DNA from: JAEUSG01 sp964590225
GTDB lineage: Bacteria > Fibrobacterota > OXYB2-FULL-49-7 > JAEUSG01
Assembly (NCBI GenBank): GCA_964590225.1
Contig: CAZPWS010000004.1
Coordinates: forward strand, 44,147-108,146
Direction: 5' to 3'
DNA length: 64,000 nucleotides
The notes under the pieces are model-generated. The model was given only the letters and a program-made list of their open reading frames with translations, searched no databases and was not told the DNA's origin. A program made the translations under genes and the position numbers. This document shows positions 36,389 to 45,403 of this stretch, in pieces; within the stretch, counting starts at the first letter, position 1; each line of letters starts with the position of its first letter.

Positions 36389-37525
36389 ATGAAAATACTT
36401 GCGGACGAAAATATTCCATATGTTGCCGATGTCTTTGACCATTTCGGGGAAATAGTAACAATACAGGGCCGCTCAATTACAGCCGATCTTTTAAAAGAGG
36501 TCGATTGTCTCCTTGTGCGAAGCATTACAAAGGTTAATGAAGCGCTGTTAAAAGATAGCAAGGTAAAATTTGTAGCAACTGCTACCATTGGCTTCGACCA
36601 TATCGATACCGAATACCTCGCAAAAAAGGGAATTGGTTTTTCGAGCGCCCCGGGCTCCAACTCTGTTTCTGTCGCTGAATATATTGTTGCCGCTTTATTG
36701 CACCTTTCGAAAAAGCTCAATTTCCAACTTGGGGAAAAATCCATAGGTATTGTTGGCGTTGGCAATGTAGGCAGCAAAGTTGCTGCCCGTTGTAATGCAC
36801 TTGGAATGAAAGTTATACTTAACGACCCACCACTTTTTGCCGACACCCACGACGAAAAATATCGCCCGATTGAAGCTCTTTATGACTGTGATATTCTTAC
36901 ATTCCATACACCGTTAACAAAGGAAGGTAAATACCCGACAAAACACCTTATAAACGATGAGCTGCTTTCAAAAGTAAAAAATGGTGTGATTCTTATAAAC
37001 AGTTCAAGAGGCGGGGTTGGCGATACAACTGCAATTATGCGAGCAATAGAAAAGGGAAAGGTTTCTGCCTCCGTGTTTGATGTGTGGGAGAACGAACCGG
37101 AAATCAGCAATGCTCTACACACTTTAGCCGACATCGCAACACCGCACATTGCAGGCTATTCTTTTGATGGCAAGGTCAAGGGAACGGAGATGATCTATCG
37201 CGCAGCAGCACGCTTTTTTGGCATAGAATCACAATGGCGACTGGAACTTCCCGCCCCCCTTGTTCCCGAATTTTCGCTACCCAGAAAATACTCTTCAACC
37301 GAAGAGGCTCTGCAAACCATTATCACAGCGGTTTACGATATAATGAGCGACGATGCGAATATGCGCGTTTTGACTTCAATGGCTGAAAATGAAAGAGGAC
37401 GCTACTTCGACAAACTGCGAAAAGAATATCCCGTACGAAGAGAGTTTGCCAATACGCACATTGTTTTACAAAAGCAGGACCCAACCCTTAAAAAGATGCT
37501 TCAGGCTCTAGAATTTTCAGTGTAG
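36389..37525 (+). CDS. pdxB: Erythronate-4-phosphate dehydrogenase
   Basis: Second step of DXP-dependent pyridoxal 5'-phosphate synthesis. 378 residues. The D-2-hydroxyacid dehydrogenase fold has GVGNVGSKVA for NAD binding, an active-site Arg in NSSRGG, a Glu in NEPE and a His in TPHIAGYSFDGK. The N-terminus MKILADENIPYVADVF and the extra C-terminal dimerisation domain of about 90 residues distinguish PdxB from SerA and other relatives. The gene stands alone between two minus-strand operons. Confidence 0.92.
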   Translation: MKILADENIPYVADVFDHFGEIVTIQGRSITADLLKEVDCLLVRSITKVNEALLKDSKVKFVATATIGFDHIDTEYLAKKGIGFSSAPGSNSVSVAEYIVAALLHLSKKLNFQLGEKSIGIVGVGNVGSKVAARCNALGMKVILNDPPLFADTHDEKYRPIEALYDCDILTFHTPLTKEGKYPTKHLINDELLSKVKNGVILINSSRGGVGDTTAIMRAIEKGKVSASVFDVWENEPEISNALHTLADIATPHIAGYSFDGKVKGTEMIYRAAARFFGIESQWRLELPAPLVPEFSLPRKYSSTEEALQTIITAVYDIMSDDANMRVLTSMAENERGRYFDKLRKEYPVRREFANTHIVLQKQDPTLKKMLQALEFSV

Positions 37526-37571
37526 TTTAATTCCACAAGTATTCCATTGTTCGCTTCAGAACTCAGGACAG

Positions 37572-37694
37572 CTATTTGAATATATCTTTTATTTTTGACC
37601 AGCTTTTACTCTTCTTCTCTGTTTCAGCAACAGAGCGGGTTAGGGCGCCAGCAAGTAAAATGAAAGATAACGACAACAGAATTAGCTTTTTCAT
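37572..37694 (-). CDS. Possible 40-residue secreted peptide
   Basis: From an ATG at 37694 the frame encodes MKKLILLSLSFILLAGALT followed by a lysine- and serine-rich tail (KKSKSWSKIKDIFK). The signal-peptide-like start is convincing, but no clear ribosome site precedes it. It lies 60 bp after the PpiD-like gene on the same strand. It could be a real tiny secreted or membrane peptide or a chance frame. Confidence 0.35.
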   Translation of the reverse strand: MKKLILLSLSFILLAGALTRSVAETEKKSKSWSKIKDIFK

Positions 37695-37754
37695 ACAGGT
37701 AAATATAGCACTAATTGCACTAATTGTCAAACACAATGACGCACATAAGGCCAA

Positions 37755-39584
37755 TCATTGGTAATAAAAGGCATCGATATGATTTTTAACCTTAAGTTTT
37801 TCCTTTTTGGCCTCAAACCAACTTCCATACACATAATACTGCTGTTGTTGCTGCATTCTCTGCCGCTGTGCAATAATCTCTGATGGTTCGGCTATATTAC
37901 TTGTGCCGGTTGCAACTCCTTCTAACTTTTTAAGAATCGCATATCCCAAACCAGCCTCAATTGGTTCGGTAACCGAGCCGTCAGCAGCCTTAAACGCGGC
38001 GTAGATCGCTTTTGAAGAAGCTCCTATATAGGGAAGCGGTCTGTCACGAGTAACCGCCGAATCAACCCCGTATTTAACCGTAAGCGAATCTTCCAAATAA
38101 ATTTGCCTCAATTTGCCGCCTGAGCTAACCACATTTTTATAGGCATTCGAAGCCTTAGCGAGCGTAATCTCCATCCGTTTTTTACTTAAAATCTTCTGTT
38201 TTACCAAATTCGACACGAAATCATAAGGAGCTATTCCGCCTTCACACCTTTTTGCGGAAACAAAAAGATAAACAGCAGCATCGCTTTCAAAAACATCGTG
38301 TCGCTTCTCTTTGTTGAAGGCGAATGCCCTTAGGCCGGGGACGAACCTACCATCGGTATTAAACGAAGGTATTGGCTCATTTCTATTGAAAATACCCGTA
38401 CTTGAAACGATCATATTTCTTTTTGCAGCGAGCTCTGCAAGAGAACTACCACCTGCTGTCATCTCCTCCGCCATTTCATCGGCTATGTCCTTAAGGCTAT
38501 CAACCGTTTGCATAGAGGGTTGAATTTTTAGAAGAATATGACGACAATTTACCCTCTCAGTTTTTGCATCTCTCTCAACACACTGAATTAGGTGCCAGCC
38601 AAACTGGGTTTGAACAGGTTTCGAAACCTCTCCTTCTTTAAGCAAAAAAGCTACCTCCTCAAATGGCTTAACCATTGCGCCTCTACCAAAAAAACCAAGA
38701 CTTCCGCTATCCTTTGCTGAACCATCCTCTGATGTTTCGTAAGCAATAACAGCAAAAGACTCCCCTGCCCTAACTCGTTCCTCTATACTGAAAATTTCTC
38801 TTCTAACAGATTCTTCATCGGCCTCTGAAGCAATTTTGGGTAGCTCAATATAGGAAAGCTCTGCCATCCCTTCAGTTTTAAAAGTATCGCGGTTAGCATC
38901 ATACCATTCCTTCATCTCTTTATCGCTGACATCCTGCACTATTTCAGAAAGCACTGCAGGAAAGTAGAGCCATTCCACGGCTATTTTTTCAGTTGCATTC
39001 CTTATGGTTATTCTTGCCTCAACATCCGTAATTTTTGGCGTATTGCCAATCAGCAATTGAAGCTGGTTTGCCGGTATTGTGTATGAAGAGTGATAATTTT
39101 CTAACATTGCCATTCCGGGAACATTATACGCTTCGGGCGAATCGAGAAATTGATGATACTTGGAAGTATCGAAAACACCGTTTGTTTTGAAATATTCGTT
39201 TTCGACAAGACCAGGTGGCGGGTTGCTACGAAAATACTCGATTAGTTCATCAGCAGAGGCAGAGAGCTTAAGCTCCTTGATTGTTTGCTCAAGAATATGC
39301 TGCGCGAGATACTGCTGATACAGCTCATTTCGCATTATCTCCATTCTTTGTGACGAGAAGTCGCCTTCCTCCTTCTCTGACCGATAGCGATTCATAAGAT
39401 CGTCATTAAATTGCTTGAAGGATATTTGTTTTCCATCAATCTCAATCACGGCTGACCGCGTACCCATTCCACCACCATCAATATCCATACCCCACGCGAA
39501 AAAGATAGTACCTATAAAAGTTAGCACAACGATAATCATTACCCACTTTACAAATTTACCACTACGAAGATGATTCATCAACAT
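37755..39584 (-). CDS. ppiD: PpiD/SurA-like membrane-anchored peptidyl-prolyl isomerase
   Basis: 609 residues. A single N-terminal membrane helix (FVKWVMIIVVLTFIGTIFFAW) anchors a large periplasmic part. A SurA-N-type helical chaperone domain spans about 30-220. A parvulin rotamase domain follows (SLGFFGRGAMVKPFEEVAF, FGWHLIQC, NCRHILLK), and then a second, weaker parvulin-like half. This matches PpiD, which assists folding of outer-membrane and secreted proteins leaving the Sec channel. It follows aroB by 78 bp. A Gln-rich run (RQRMQQQQQYYV) sits near the C-terminus. Confidence 0.87.
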   Translation of the reverse strand: MLMNHLRSGKFVKWVMIIVVLTFIGTIFFAWGMDIDGGGMGTRSAVIEIDGKQISFKQFNDDLMNRYRSEKEEGDFSSQRMEIMRNELYQQYLAQHILEQTIKELKLSASADELIEYFRSNPPPGLVENEYFKTNGVFDTSKYHQFLDSPEAYNVPGMAMLENYHSSYTIPANQLQLLIGNTPKITDVEARITIRNATEKIAVEWLYFPAVLSEIVQDVSDKEMKEWYDANRDTFKTEGMAELSYIELPKIASEADEESVRREIFSIEERVRAGESFAVIAYETSEDGSAKDSGSLGFFGRGAMVKPFEEVAFLLKEGEVSKPVQTQFGWHLIQCVERDAKTERVNCRHILLKIQPSMQTVDSLKDIADEMAEEMTAGGSSLAELAAKRNMIVSSTGIFNRNEPIPSFNTDGRFVPGLRAFAFNKEKRHDVFESDAAVYLFVSAKRCEGGIAPYDFVSNLVKQKILSKKRMEITLAKASNAYKNVVSSGGKLRQIYLEDSLTVKYGVDSAVTRDRPLPYIGASSKAIYAAFKAADGSVTEPIEAGLGYAILKKLEGVATGTSNIAEPSEIIAQRQRMQQQQQYYVYGSWFEAKKEKLKVKNHIDAFYYQ

Positions 39585-39662
39585 TTCATTTTTCCTTAAT
39601 TTATAGACTCAGTCTGTTACAACAATACACCGTTCAGTTGAACAAAATAATTGGAATTAATG

Positions 39663-40751
39663 TTATTCTTCAAGTATGCTTTTTATTCCCTTGAAAACAG
39701 CCTCTTTGGGCGGGTTTTTGAAAACCTTGGCCAACCCAAGCTGTTCGATAAGCACTAAAGACAACTTGCCGCCAGAAACTTTTTTATCGGCAAACATGGC
39801 GTTGTAAAACTTATTCACAGAAACCTTCGTAGCATCGAGTTTTGGCGGCAATCCTATGCGGTCGATATAACACCGTATCGTATCGGCATCCTTGCCCTGT
39901 GTGACGCCCAAATATTCGCCAGTAAATAGAGCGGCATACATGCCAAGCATTACAGCTTCGCCATGAGAATATTTTGTATAGCCGGTAAGCGCTTCAATGG
40001 CATGGCCAAAGGTATGACCAAAATTCAGTATTGCACGCAAAGAACTTTCTTTTTCATCGGCTTCAACAACGGCTGCTTTTATTGCGCAGTTTCTGAATAC
40101 TACAGATTCAAGAATTTTTTTATCCCGGCTGAATATCCTATCGTGATTTTTTACCAAAAAAGTAAATAAAGCCGCATCATGAATTGCTCCATGCTTAACA
40201 ACCTCGGCATAACCATTTATAAATTCCTTGTCTGAAAGTGTTGCAAGCAATGAAGGGTCTATGAATACCGCTTTGGGTTGGTAAAATGTTCCTATGATAT
40301 TCTTGCCAAACGGATGATTCACCCCCGTTTTACCACCAACACTTGAATCCACCTGAGAAAGAAGCGTAGTCGGTACCTGAACAAAAGGTATCCCACGCAT
40401 AAAAATTGAAGCTGTAAAACCGCCCAAATCACCAACCACACCACCGCCAAACGCCACAAGAAGGGATTCTCTGTCGTATCTTTTTCTCATCATGAAGCCG
40501 ACAATATCATTTATCGTCGTTAAAGATTTACTCGATTCACCGCTCTTTATGGCATAAACCGAGGCACCTTTCCTTTCGAATTCTGCAATTCGATTGGCAT
40601 AAAACCTTGCCACATTGGAATCTGTCAGGACAAAAACAGCCCGATTAAATCCATTCTGCTTCGTTATAAACGAAGCAACAGAATCGATTAAACCATTTCT
40701 GATTTCTATGGTATATGAACGGGCACCTAAATTTAGCTTAACCTTTTTCAT
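39663..40751 (-). CDS. aroB: 3-dehydroquinate synthase
   Basis: Second step of the shikimate pathway (DAHP to 3-dehydroquinate). From the ATG at 40751 the protein has 362 residues, the typical length. An upstream extension of 14 codons lacks family character. Motifs: AFGGGVVGDLGGF for NAD, PTTLLSQVDSSVGGKTGVNH, and zinc ligands in EVVKHGAIHD, LNFGHTFGHAIE and SHGEAV. No other aro genes are adjacent. Confidence 0.96.
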   Translation of the reverse strand: MKKVKLNLGARSYTIEIRNGLIDSVASFITKQNGFNRAVFVLTDSNVARFYANRIAEFERKGASVYAIKSGESSKSLTTINDIVGFMMRKRYDRESLLVAFGGGVVGDLGGFTASIFMRGIPFVQVPTTLLSQVDSSVGGKTGVNHPFGKNIIGTFYQPKAVFIDPSLLATLSDKEFINGYAEVVKHGAIHDAALFTFLVKNHDRIFSRDKKILESVVFRNCAIKAAVVEADEKESSLRAILNFGHTFGHAIEALTGYTKYSHGEAVMLGMYAALFTGEYLGVTQGKDADTIRCYIDRIGLPPKLDATKVSVNKFYNAMFADKKVSGGKLSLVLIEQLGLAKVFKNPPKEAVFKGIKSILEE

Positions 40752-40849
40752 TGCTCTTAAAAATAACTTTATTGCCTTATGATGCATAAACAATTAATCT
40801 TTACTATTTTTAACTATATTATAACGATTCGCAATATTGGAGGAAGCGC

Positions 40850-42136
40850 ATGATGGATACAGGTAAGGCGGAATTAAAAGTTGACGGTAAAACATACCAG
40901 CTACCAATAATTAAGTCAACTGAAGGCGACAACGGCATCGACATCAGAAAACTGCGTACGGAATCTACATACATCACATACGACAGCGGATTCGCAAATA
41001 CCGGTTCCTGCGTTAGTGGAATAACATTTATTGATGGTGAAAAGGGGATTCTTCGCTATAGAGGATACGACATAGAAGATCTCGCCCAAAACTGCCTTTT
41101 TATTGAAGTTGCATATCTCCTTGTTCACGGAAAGCTCCCTACAGAAATTGAGCTAAAAAAGTTTAGTGCCTATCTGAATGAGCACTCAATGATTCATGAG
41201 GATATGCACCATTTTTTTAACGGAATGCCACAAAATTCACACCCAATGGCAATTCTTTCTTCAATGATTACTTCATTATCAAGCTTTTATCCCCACAGTA
41301 TGGACGAGGACGAAAACTTCGACGAAACAGCAGCCAGATTAATTTCTAAAGTGAGAACCATAGCAGCATTTTCGTACAAAAAATCCCTTGGCGAACCCGT
41401 TGTATATCCCAGACACGATCTCCCCTACTGTGCCAATTTCCTCAACATGATGTTTAATTCGCCCGTAGTACCCTATGAAATAAAACCTCTCTTTGTTGAG
41501 GCAATGAACAAACTATTCATACTTCATGCCGACCATGAACAGAACTGTTCCACCTCTACGGTACGGACCGTGGCAAGTGCAGGAATCAACCTATACGCTT
41601 CGATTTCTGCTGGAATTTCGGCTCTGTGGGGACCGCTACACGGTGGAGCAAATCAAGCTGTAATCGAAATGTTACGCCAAATACAAAAGGATGGTAACAA
41701 TTACAAAAAATACATTGATAAAGCAAAAGACAAGAACGACCCATTTAGGTTGATGGGATTTGGCCACGCTGTTTATAAAAACTTCGACCCTCGCTGTAAG
41801 ATTATCAAGAAATTATGCGACGATGTTTTTGCTGCAATCAACCTCTCCGATCCGCTTCTTGACATCGCAAAAGAGCTTGAAGAAGTGGCATTAAAAGATT
41901 CCTATTTCATTGAGCGTAAACTCTACCCGAATGTTGATTTTTATTCTGGCATAATATACAGGGCGCTTGGTTTCCCGACAAATATGATGACTGTCTTGTT
42001 TGCAATAGGCCGGTTACCCGGCTGGATTGCCCACTGGAAAGAATCTACAGATAGCAAGGAAAAGAAAATATGGCGCCCACGGCAGGTTTATGTGGGGCCA
42101 CACAAAACACCTTTCGTAAAAATGGCGGACCGCTAA
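40850..42136 (+). CDS. gltA: Citrate synthase
   Basis: Condenses oxaloacetate and acetyl-CoA to citrate. 428 residues, the hexameric type II length. The catalytic set is visible: HADHEQN, GPLHGGAN, GFGHAVYKNFDPR, and the aspartate in PNVDFYSG. The ATG at 40850 follows GGAGG by seven bases. Upstream is divergent aroB, and downstream is convergent flagellin 32 bp away. In an anaerobe it may serve glutamate synthesis, not a full cycle (inference). Confidence 0.96.
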   Translation: MMDTGKAELKVDGKTYQLPIIKSTEGDNGIDIRKLRTESTYITYDSGFANTGSCVSGITFIDGEKGILRYRGYDIEDLAQNCLFIEVAYLLVHGKLPTEIELKKFSAYLNEHSMIHEDMHHFFNGMPQNSHPMAILSSMITSLSSFYPHSMDEDENFDETAARLISKVRTIAAFSYKKSLGEPVVYPRHDLPYCANFLNMMFNSPVVPYEIKPLFVEAMNKLFILHADHEQNCSTSTVRTVASAGINLYASISAGISALWGPLHGGANQAVIEMLRQIQKDGNNYKKYIDKAKDKNDPFRLMGFGHAVYKNFDPRCKIIKKLCDDVFAAINLSDPLLDIAKELEEVALKDSYFIERKLYPNVDFYSGIIYRALGFPTNMMTVLFAIGRLPGWIAHWKESTDSKEKKIWRPRQVYVGPHKTPFVKMADR

Positions 42137-42168
42137 GAATAGGTTAAAACTGTAAGGGGTACCGCGCC

Positions 42169-43020
42169 CTAATTGTCAAATTCGTATAGTTTGAGCAGTG
42201 ACCTGTAACTAATATTAGCTTGAGCTAACATTGCTATCCCAGCTTCTTTTGCAACATCGAGAGCTGTGTAAGTAGCCATTTCGTCGGCTACATCCACTCC
42301 TACAAGAGCAGACTTCGCGGCGTTGTAGTTTTCGATAACACTGTCAGTTATGTTTGCATGACCCTTAATCTGATTAAGATAGCCGCTAACCTGAGACATA
42401 AAAGTTTTCAGCGTATCAATAGCAGTTTCAATCTCTGTAGCCGAAGCGACAGCATCATTTTCGTCGCCCCAGACAGCATTGTCAATTACAAGTCCACTGC
42501 CTGCACCAGCGGTTACATCAAGAGGGTTAAGATCAATATCCATTGAAACTGATCTATCTGGCGTAATGGCTATGCTTATAGGCTGATTATATTGCCCTGC
42601 CGCAAATAAAATTCCTCCATTTTCATATTTGGTACCCTTAACAATTGAATCGATAGCAGTACGAGCCGAATCAAATTCTATATAAAGCGCGCTCCTGTCG
42701 GAGGAACTCATCAAGGGATCGGAGGCTTGCCGCGAATATTCGAGCATGCTATTTAAATTATCCAGTATTTCATTGGCCGCATCATTGGCCAGCTTTAATA
42801 TGCTATTATTCTCCGCAAGATTTCTGCCGATTTCTTCGTACTGCCTGACACTCGACTCGAGGCTTTTACCACGCATGTATTCGTAAATACCATCCTGCGG
42901 TCTTTCGACGCGTAAACCCGAGGCCAATCTCTTAATAGAGTCGGCCAATGCATGGCTGTTTTTCTTAACACTAAGCGCAACCTCCCTGCCGATATTTCTG
43001 GACAGCATAATTGTTGACAT
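42169..43020 (-). CDS. Flagellin, short form with a divergent N-terminal motif
   Basis: 283 residues. The coiled-coil ends of flagellin are recognisable: SIKRLASGLRVERPQDG at the N-terminus, and ALDVAKEAGIAMLAQANISYRSLLKL at the C-terminus in two parts. The middle is short, so the surface domains are small. The stretch that in most flagellins reads DDAAGLAI is replaced here by QDGIYEYMRG, which is unusual. GGGAGGG precedes the start. A sigma-28-type promoter lies about 108 bases upstream and flgM is the next gene upstream, so late-class flagellar control is expected. Confidence 0.9.
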   Translation of the reverse strand: MSTIMLSRNIGREVALSVKKNSHALADSIKRLASGLRVERPQDGIYEYMRGKSLESSVRQYEEIGRNLAENNSILKLANDAANEILDNLNSMLEYSRQASDPLMSSSDRSALYIEFDSARTAIDSIVKGTKYENGGILFAAGQYNQPISIAITPDRSVSMDIDLNPLDVTAGAGSGLVIDNAVWGDENDAVASATEIETAIDTLKTFMSQVSGYLNQIKGHANITDSVIENYNAAKSALVGVDVADEMATYTALDVAKEAGIAMLAQANISYRSLLKLYEFDN

Positions 43021-43127
43021 AAAGCCCTCCCTTGGCTAATGGATTTTTGTTCCTACTCTCTTCAACCTCATACTTTTTCAAACTTAGGACTTGTGCCGCT
43101 TCCCCAAGCACACAAACCCCGTTATGT

Positions 43128-43154
43128 TTATCGGAATATTCAGAAAAAACTTTA
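43128..43154 (-). promoter_or_regulatory. Sigma-28 (FliA) promoter of flagellin
   Basis: On the minus strand TAAAGTTT (43147-43154) is followed after exactly 11 bases by TCCGATAA (43128-43135). The consensus is TAAAGTTT-N11-GCCGATAA, so 15 of the 16 bases match. It points at the flagellin gene and implies a leader of about 100 bases. The neighbouring gene encodes the anti-sigma-28 factor FlgM. Confidence 0.88.
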
Positions 43155-43248
43155 GTTTTTTCTTTAAATTTTTTATTTATAATTCAAACTTTGCATTAGA
43201 TAGATTTCTAATGCATAGAGATTGAAAAAATGGGGTAAAAATGCGAAA

Positions 43249-43283
43249 GACCCGTACAACCTTTTAAATCGGTTGTGCGGGCC
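43249..43283 (-). terminator. Intrinsic terminator downstream of flgM
   Basis: The inverted repeat GGCCCGCACAACC / GGTTGTACGGGTC (13-bp stem with G-U or A-C mismatches, 9-base loop) is followed by TTTCGCATTTTT on the minus strand. It separates the flgM transcript from the flagellin promoter. The rest of the 302-bp gap 43021-43322 holds the sigma-28 promoter, the flagellin leader and a possible nine-codon frame. Confidence 0.75.
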
Positions 43284-43322
43284 TTCAATTCGCCGCGGGC
43301 TTTGCCGGCTCCATTGTGCCTC

Positions 43323-43622
43323 CTATATCAAGGTGTTTGCGATCTTTTCTGCGATACTGTCAACCATTTCCGGCGTTAACACATACCTTTTTGAAATTAC
43401 TTCTGCCTTGAGAGACTCCAATTTTTCTGCACGCTCAGGCTCCCCCTCCCCTAAAACTTCGAGGCGGGAAGCAACTGTTCTATAATCGGACGCGGAACCG
43501 GACAGGTTAACCGTATCACTAATCAACCTTTTGCCAGCAACTGGCTGCTTGTTACCCAAAGCCTGATCTATTCTGGAGCTTGTAACAAGCTGCGCTACCC
43601 TATTTAAGATTGAGAGCTCCAT
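43323..43622 (-). CDS. flgM: FlgM-like anti-sigma-28 factor
   Basis: 99 residues. The C-terminal half shows the FlgM pattern DTVNLSGSASDYRTV, then ERAEKLESLKAEVISKRYVL and a final helix MVDSIAEKIANTL that contacts the sigma factor. The N-terminal 30 residues are unlike enteric FlgM. AGGAGG precedes the start. It would hold FliA until the hook is complete, and a sigma-28 promoter for flagellin is found immediately downstream. Confidence 0.85.
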   Translation of the reverse strand: MELSILNRVAQLVTSSRIDQALGNKQPVAGKRLISDTVNLSGSASDYRTVASRLEVLGEGEPERAEKLESLKAEVISKRYVLTPEMVDSIAEKIANTLI

Positions 43623-43716
43623 GTTCCATCACCTCCTAACTACTTTTTACTGCCATTAGTTATATCGGCAGAAATGCTATCTACCTTTATACCAATTATC
43701 GCATTAATTTAATAAT

Positions 43717-44553
43717 TTAGTTAAGAAACTTAATTATCTCTTTATATACAAGATCTTTTTCAAGATCATGAGTTATAATGTGGTTTGAACGATCTAACCA
43801 GACAAACCTTTTAAACTTCGATGGGATACGACTAAAAATCCGTCTTGAAGAATATGGACTTGTTGTTTTATCCCTGCGAGAATGAATCATTAACAAAGAA
43901 TTCTCAATATGGGGAATCTCTTTACGGATCTCTCTAACAAGAAGCAGGGCTTCCTTGGTTGACGATGGAGAATAATGAAAATATGCTATATGTCTTCCAC
44001 GGGCCAGTTTGTCATTACAATTACCAGAATACCTCTTTTTAAGGTGGCCGACAAAACTGCCTATTAGCTTAACCCACCATTCTTCAGGGAAAAGATGAAA
44101 TGGATTATAGGATATTTTAAACAACGGACACAATAGAATCAGCTTTCCGACCTCATTATTGGCAGCGATATGTAACGCCAATGATGCCCCCATTGAGAAA
44201 CCGACAATATGAACAACCTTATGAGACTCGCGCAGCTTTCTGTAAGCTTCTAATGCCGCGTCGTACCAGTCCTGCCAAGTAACCCTATCAAGATCCGATG
44301 GTTTTGTTCCATGCCCTGGAAGAAGTATGCCATAAACGGTATATCCCAAAATTCGATTAACAGCGTCGGCTACCCCTTTTAGGTCACGGGGGGTGCTTGT
44401 GTATCCGTGCAAAAAAAGAACAGCATCACAACCAGTATTTCCCTCAGAAAAAAAAGGCTCGGCTCCAACAATTACACCTGTTTGTGGATTTCTTTCGTGG
44501 AAACCGCTCTCCTCATGTTCAAATGAGAATGGACGCCTTAAGTATCGATACAT
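43717..44553 (-). CDS. Alpha/beta hydrolase, carboxylesterase-like
   Basis: 278 residues. The fold and triad are clear: oxyanion loop FLHGYTSTPRD (47-57), nucleophile S120 in GFSMG, an acid in HSRRDKTT (about 229) and the histidine in SNHIITHD (about 260). The pattern LPGHGTKPSDLDRVTWQDW resembles Est30-type carboxylesterases and monoacylglycerol lipases. There is no signal peptide. It starts 2 bp after the CheZ-like gene, so it is the tail of that operon. Substrate unknown. Confidence 0.85.
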   Translation of the reverse strand: MYRYLRRPFSFEHEESGFHERNPQTGVIVGAEPFFSEGNTGCDAVLFLHGYTSTPRDLKGVADAVNRILGYTVYGILLPGHGTKPSDLDRVTWQDWYDAALEAYRKLRESHKVVHIVGFSMGASLALHIAANNEVGKLILLCPLFKISYNPFHLFPEEWWVKLIGSFVGHLKKRYSGNCNDKLARGRHIAYFHYSPSSTKEALLLVREIRKEIPHIENSLLMIHSRRDKTTSPYSSRRIFSRIPSKFKRFVWLDRSNHIITHDLEKDLVYKEIIKFLN

Positions 44554-44555
44554 TT

Positions 44556-45167
44556 TTAATCGTTAACTTTACTTTGGCGAAACTGGTCGATAATAGCGTC
44601 AACATTATCCTGATCGGCGCCTCCTACAATGAAAGTTGCATTGGGATCTACTGCCGCAGAACTCTGCAACTCAGAAATGTCCGCTTCCTTTACTCTGCGT
44701 GTATTTCCGCCGTTAAACACGCTCGATATTGCCATTAGCTCAGCTTCTATTTTGTTAAGCATAATGGTTACGAATGAAGTCTGCTGAGAGGTTAAGTCCT
44801 GAAATTGCAGTAATTCTAATATTTTTAAGTGGTGTTCTTTCATTTTAGTACTATTAGCTCTTAACTCTTCTTCGATTGATAGAAGTGCACGGGGATCTGG
44901 CAAATTTGTACAGACAGCCTTTAACTCATCCAATTTGGTCTCAAATAGCGCGTCATTCTCGTTAAGAACATCAACTGTATCTATAAGCTTGTGTGTAGCA
45001 CTCTCCGTTTCACCGGAAATTTTTTCGAGTCTGCTTGAAGCACCTGGAATATGCGCTATACTTGTATCAACATGCTGCCTGATTGAACTTATTGACAGAA
45101 GGAGATTATTCAGATTCAATACGAGTCCTCTAAGCTCTTCCGACAAATTTATGGCTTCATCACTCAT
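44556..45167 (-). CDS. cheZ: CheZ-like phosphatase of CheY-P
   Basis: 203 residues, mostly helical. The CheZ landmarks are IPGASSRLEKISGETESATH near 40-59 and the catalytic helix QFQDLTSQQ with D124 and Q128, which match the Asp and Gln that act on phospho-CheY in E. coli. The C-terminal acidic and hydrophobic tail (IIDQFRQSKVND) resembles the CheY-binding peptide of CheZ. It overlaps an upstream 79-residue gene by 4 bp. Flagellin and flgM lie close by, supporting a role in motility. Confidence 0.8.
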   Translation of the reverse strand: MSDEAINLSEELRGLVLNLNNLLLSISSIRQHVDTSIAHIPGASSRLEKISGETESATHKLIDTVDVLNENDALFETKLDELKAVCTNLPDPRALLSIEEELRANSTKMKEHHLKILELLQFQDLTSQQTSFVTIMLNKIEAELMAISSVFNGGNTRRVKEADISELQSSAAVDPNATFIVGGADQDNVDAIIDQFRQSKVND

Positions 45168-45403
45168 TTTATTAGTCGCTCCGACAACATTTTCATATTT
45201 TCAGAAACAGAAGACATATGAGGCCCAATCTCTTTCCGTAATCTTTTATCCACAGCCGCAACAAATGCCGACACTGTTCTCACTCTTGAAGAGGCTTCTG
45301 CAAGTTCCTTGCTTTCAAATACAGAAAAATCTAAGTTTGTTAATCCTTTTATAAGGTCAGCAGATGCACAAAGCGCCTCATCGTTAAAAGCTTCAGCAAT
45401 CAT
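45164..45403 (-). CDS. 79-residue hypothetical protein coupled to cheZ
   Basis: The frame starts as ATGA on the pyrE stop and ends as ATGA on the cheZ start, so it is locked between two real genes by 4-bp overlaps, which strongly supports that it is translated. The protein is helical with no signal peptide or cysteine motif (SADLIKGLTNLDFSVFESK; EASSRVRTVSAFVAAVDKRL; HMSSVSENMKMLSERL). The heptad-like pattern suggests a coiled coil. It may be a chemotaxis accessory or CheZ partner; I do not recognise the family. Confidence 0.7.
   Translation of the reverse strand: MIAEAFNDEALCASADLIKGLTNLDFSVFESKELAEASSRVRTVSAFVAAVDKRLRKEIGPHMSSVSENMKMLSERLIK

Noticed and set aside
42137..42168. Possible hairpin (GGGGTACCGCGCCC) between gltA and flagellin as a bidirectional terminator
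   Set aside because: Only three to four base pairs form and no U-run follows on either strand.
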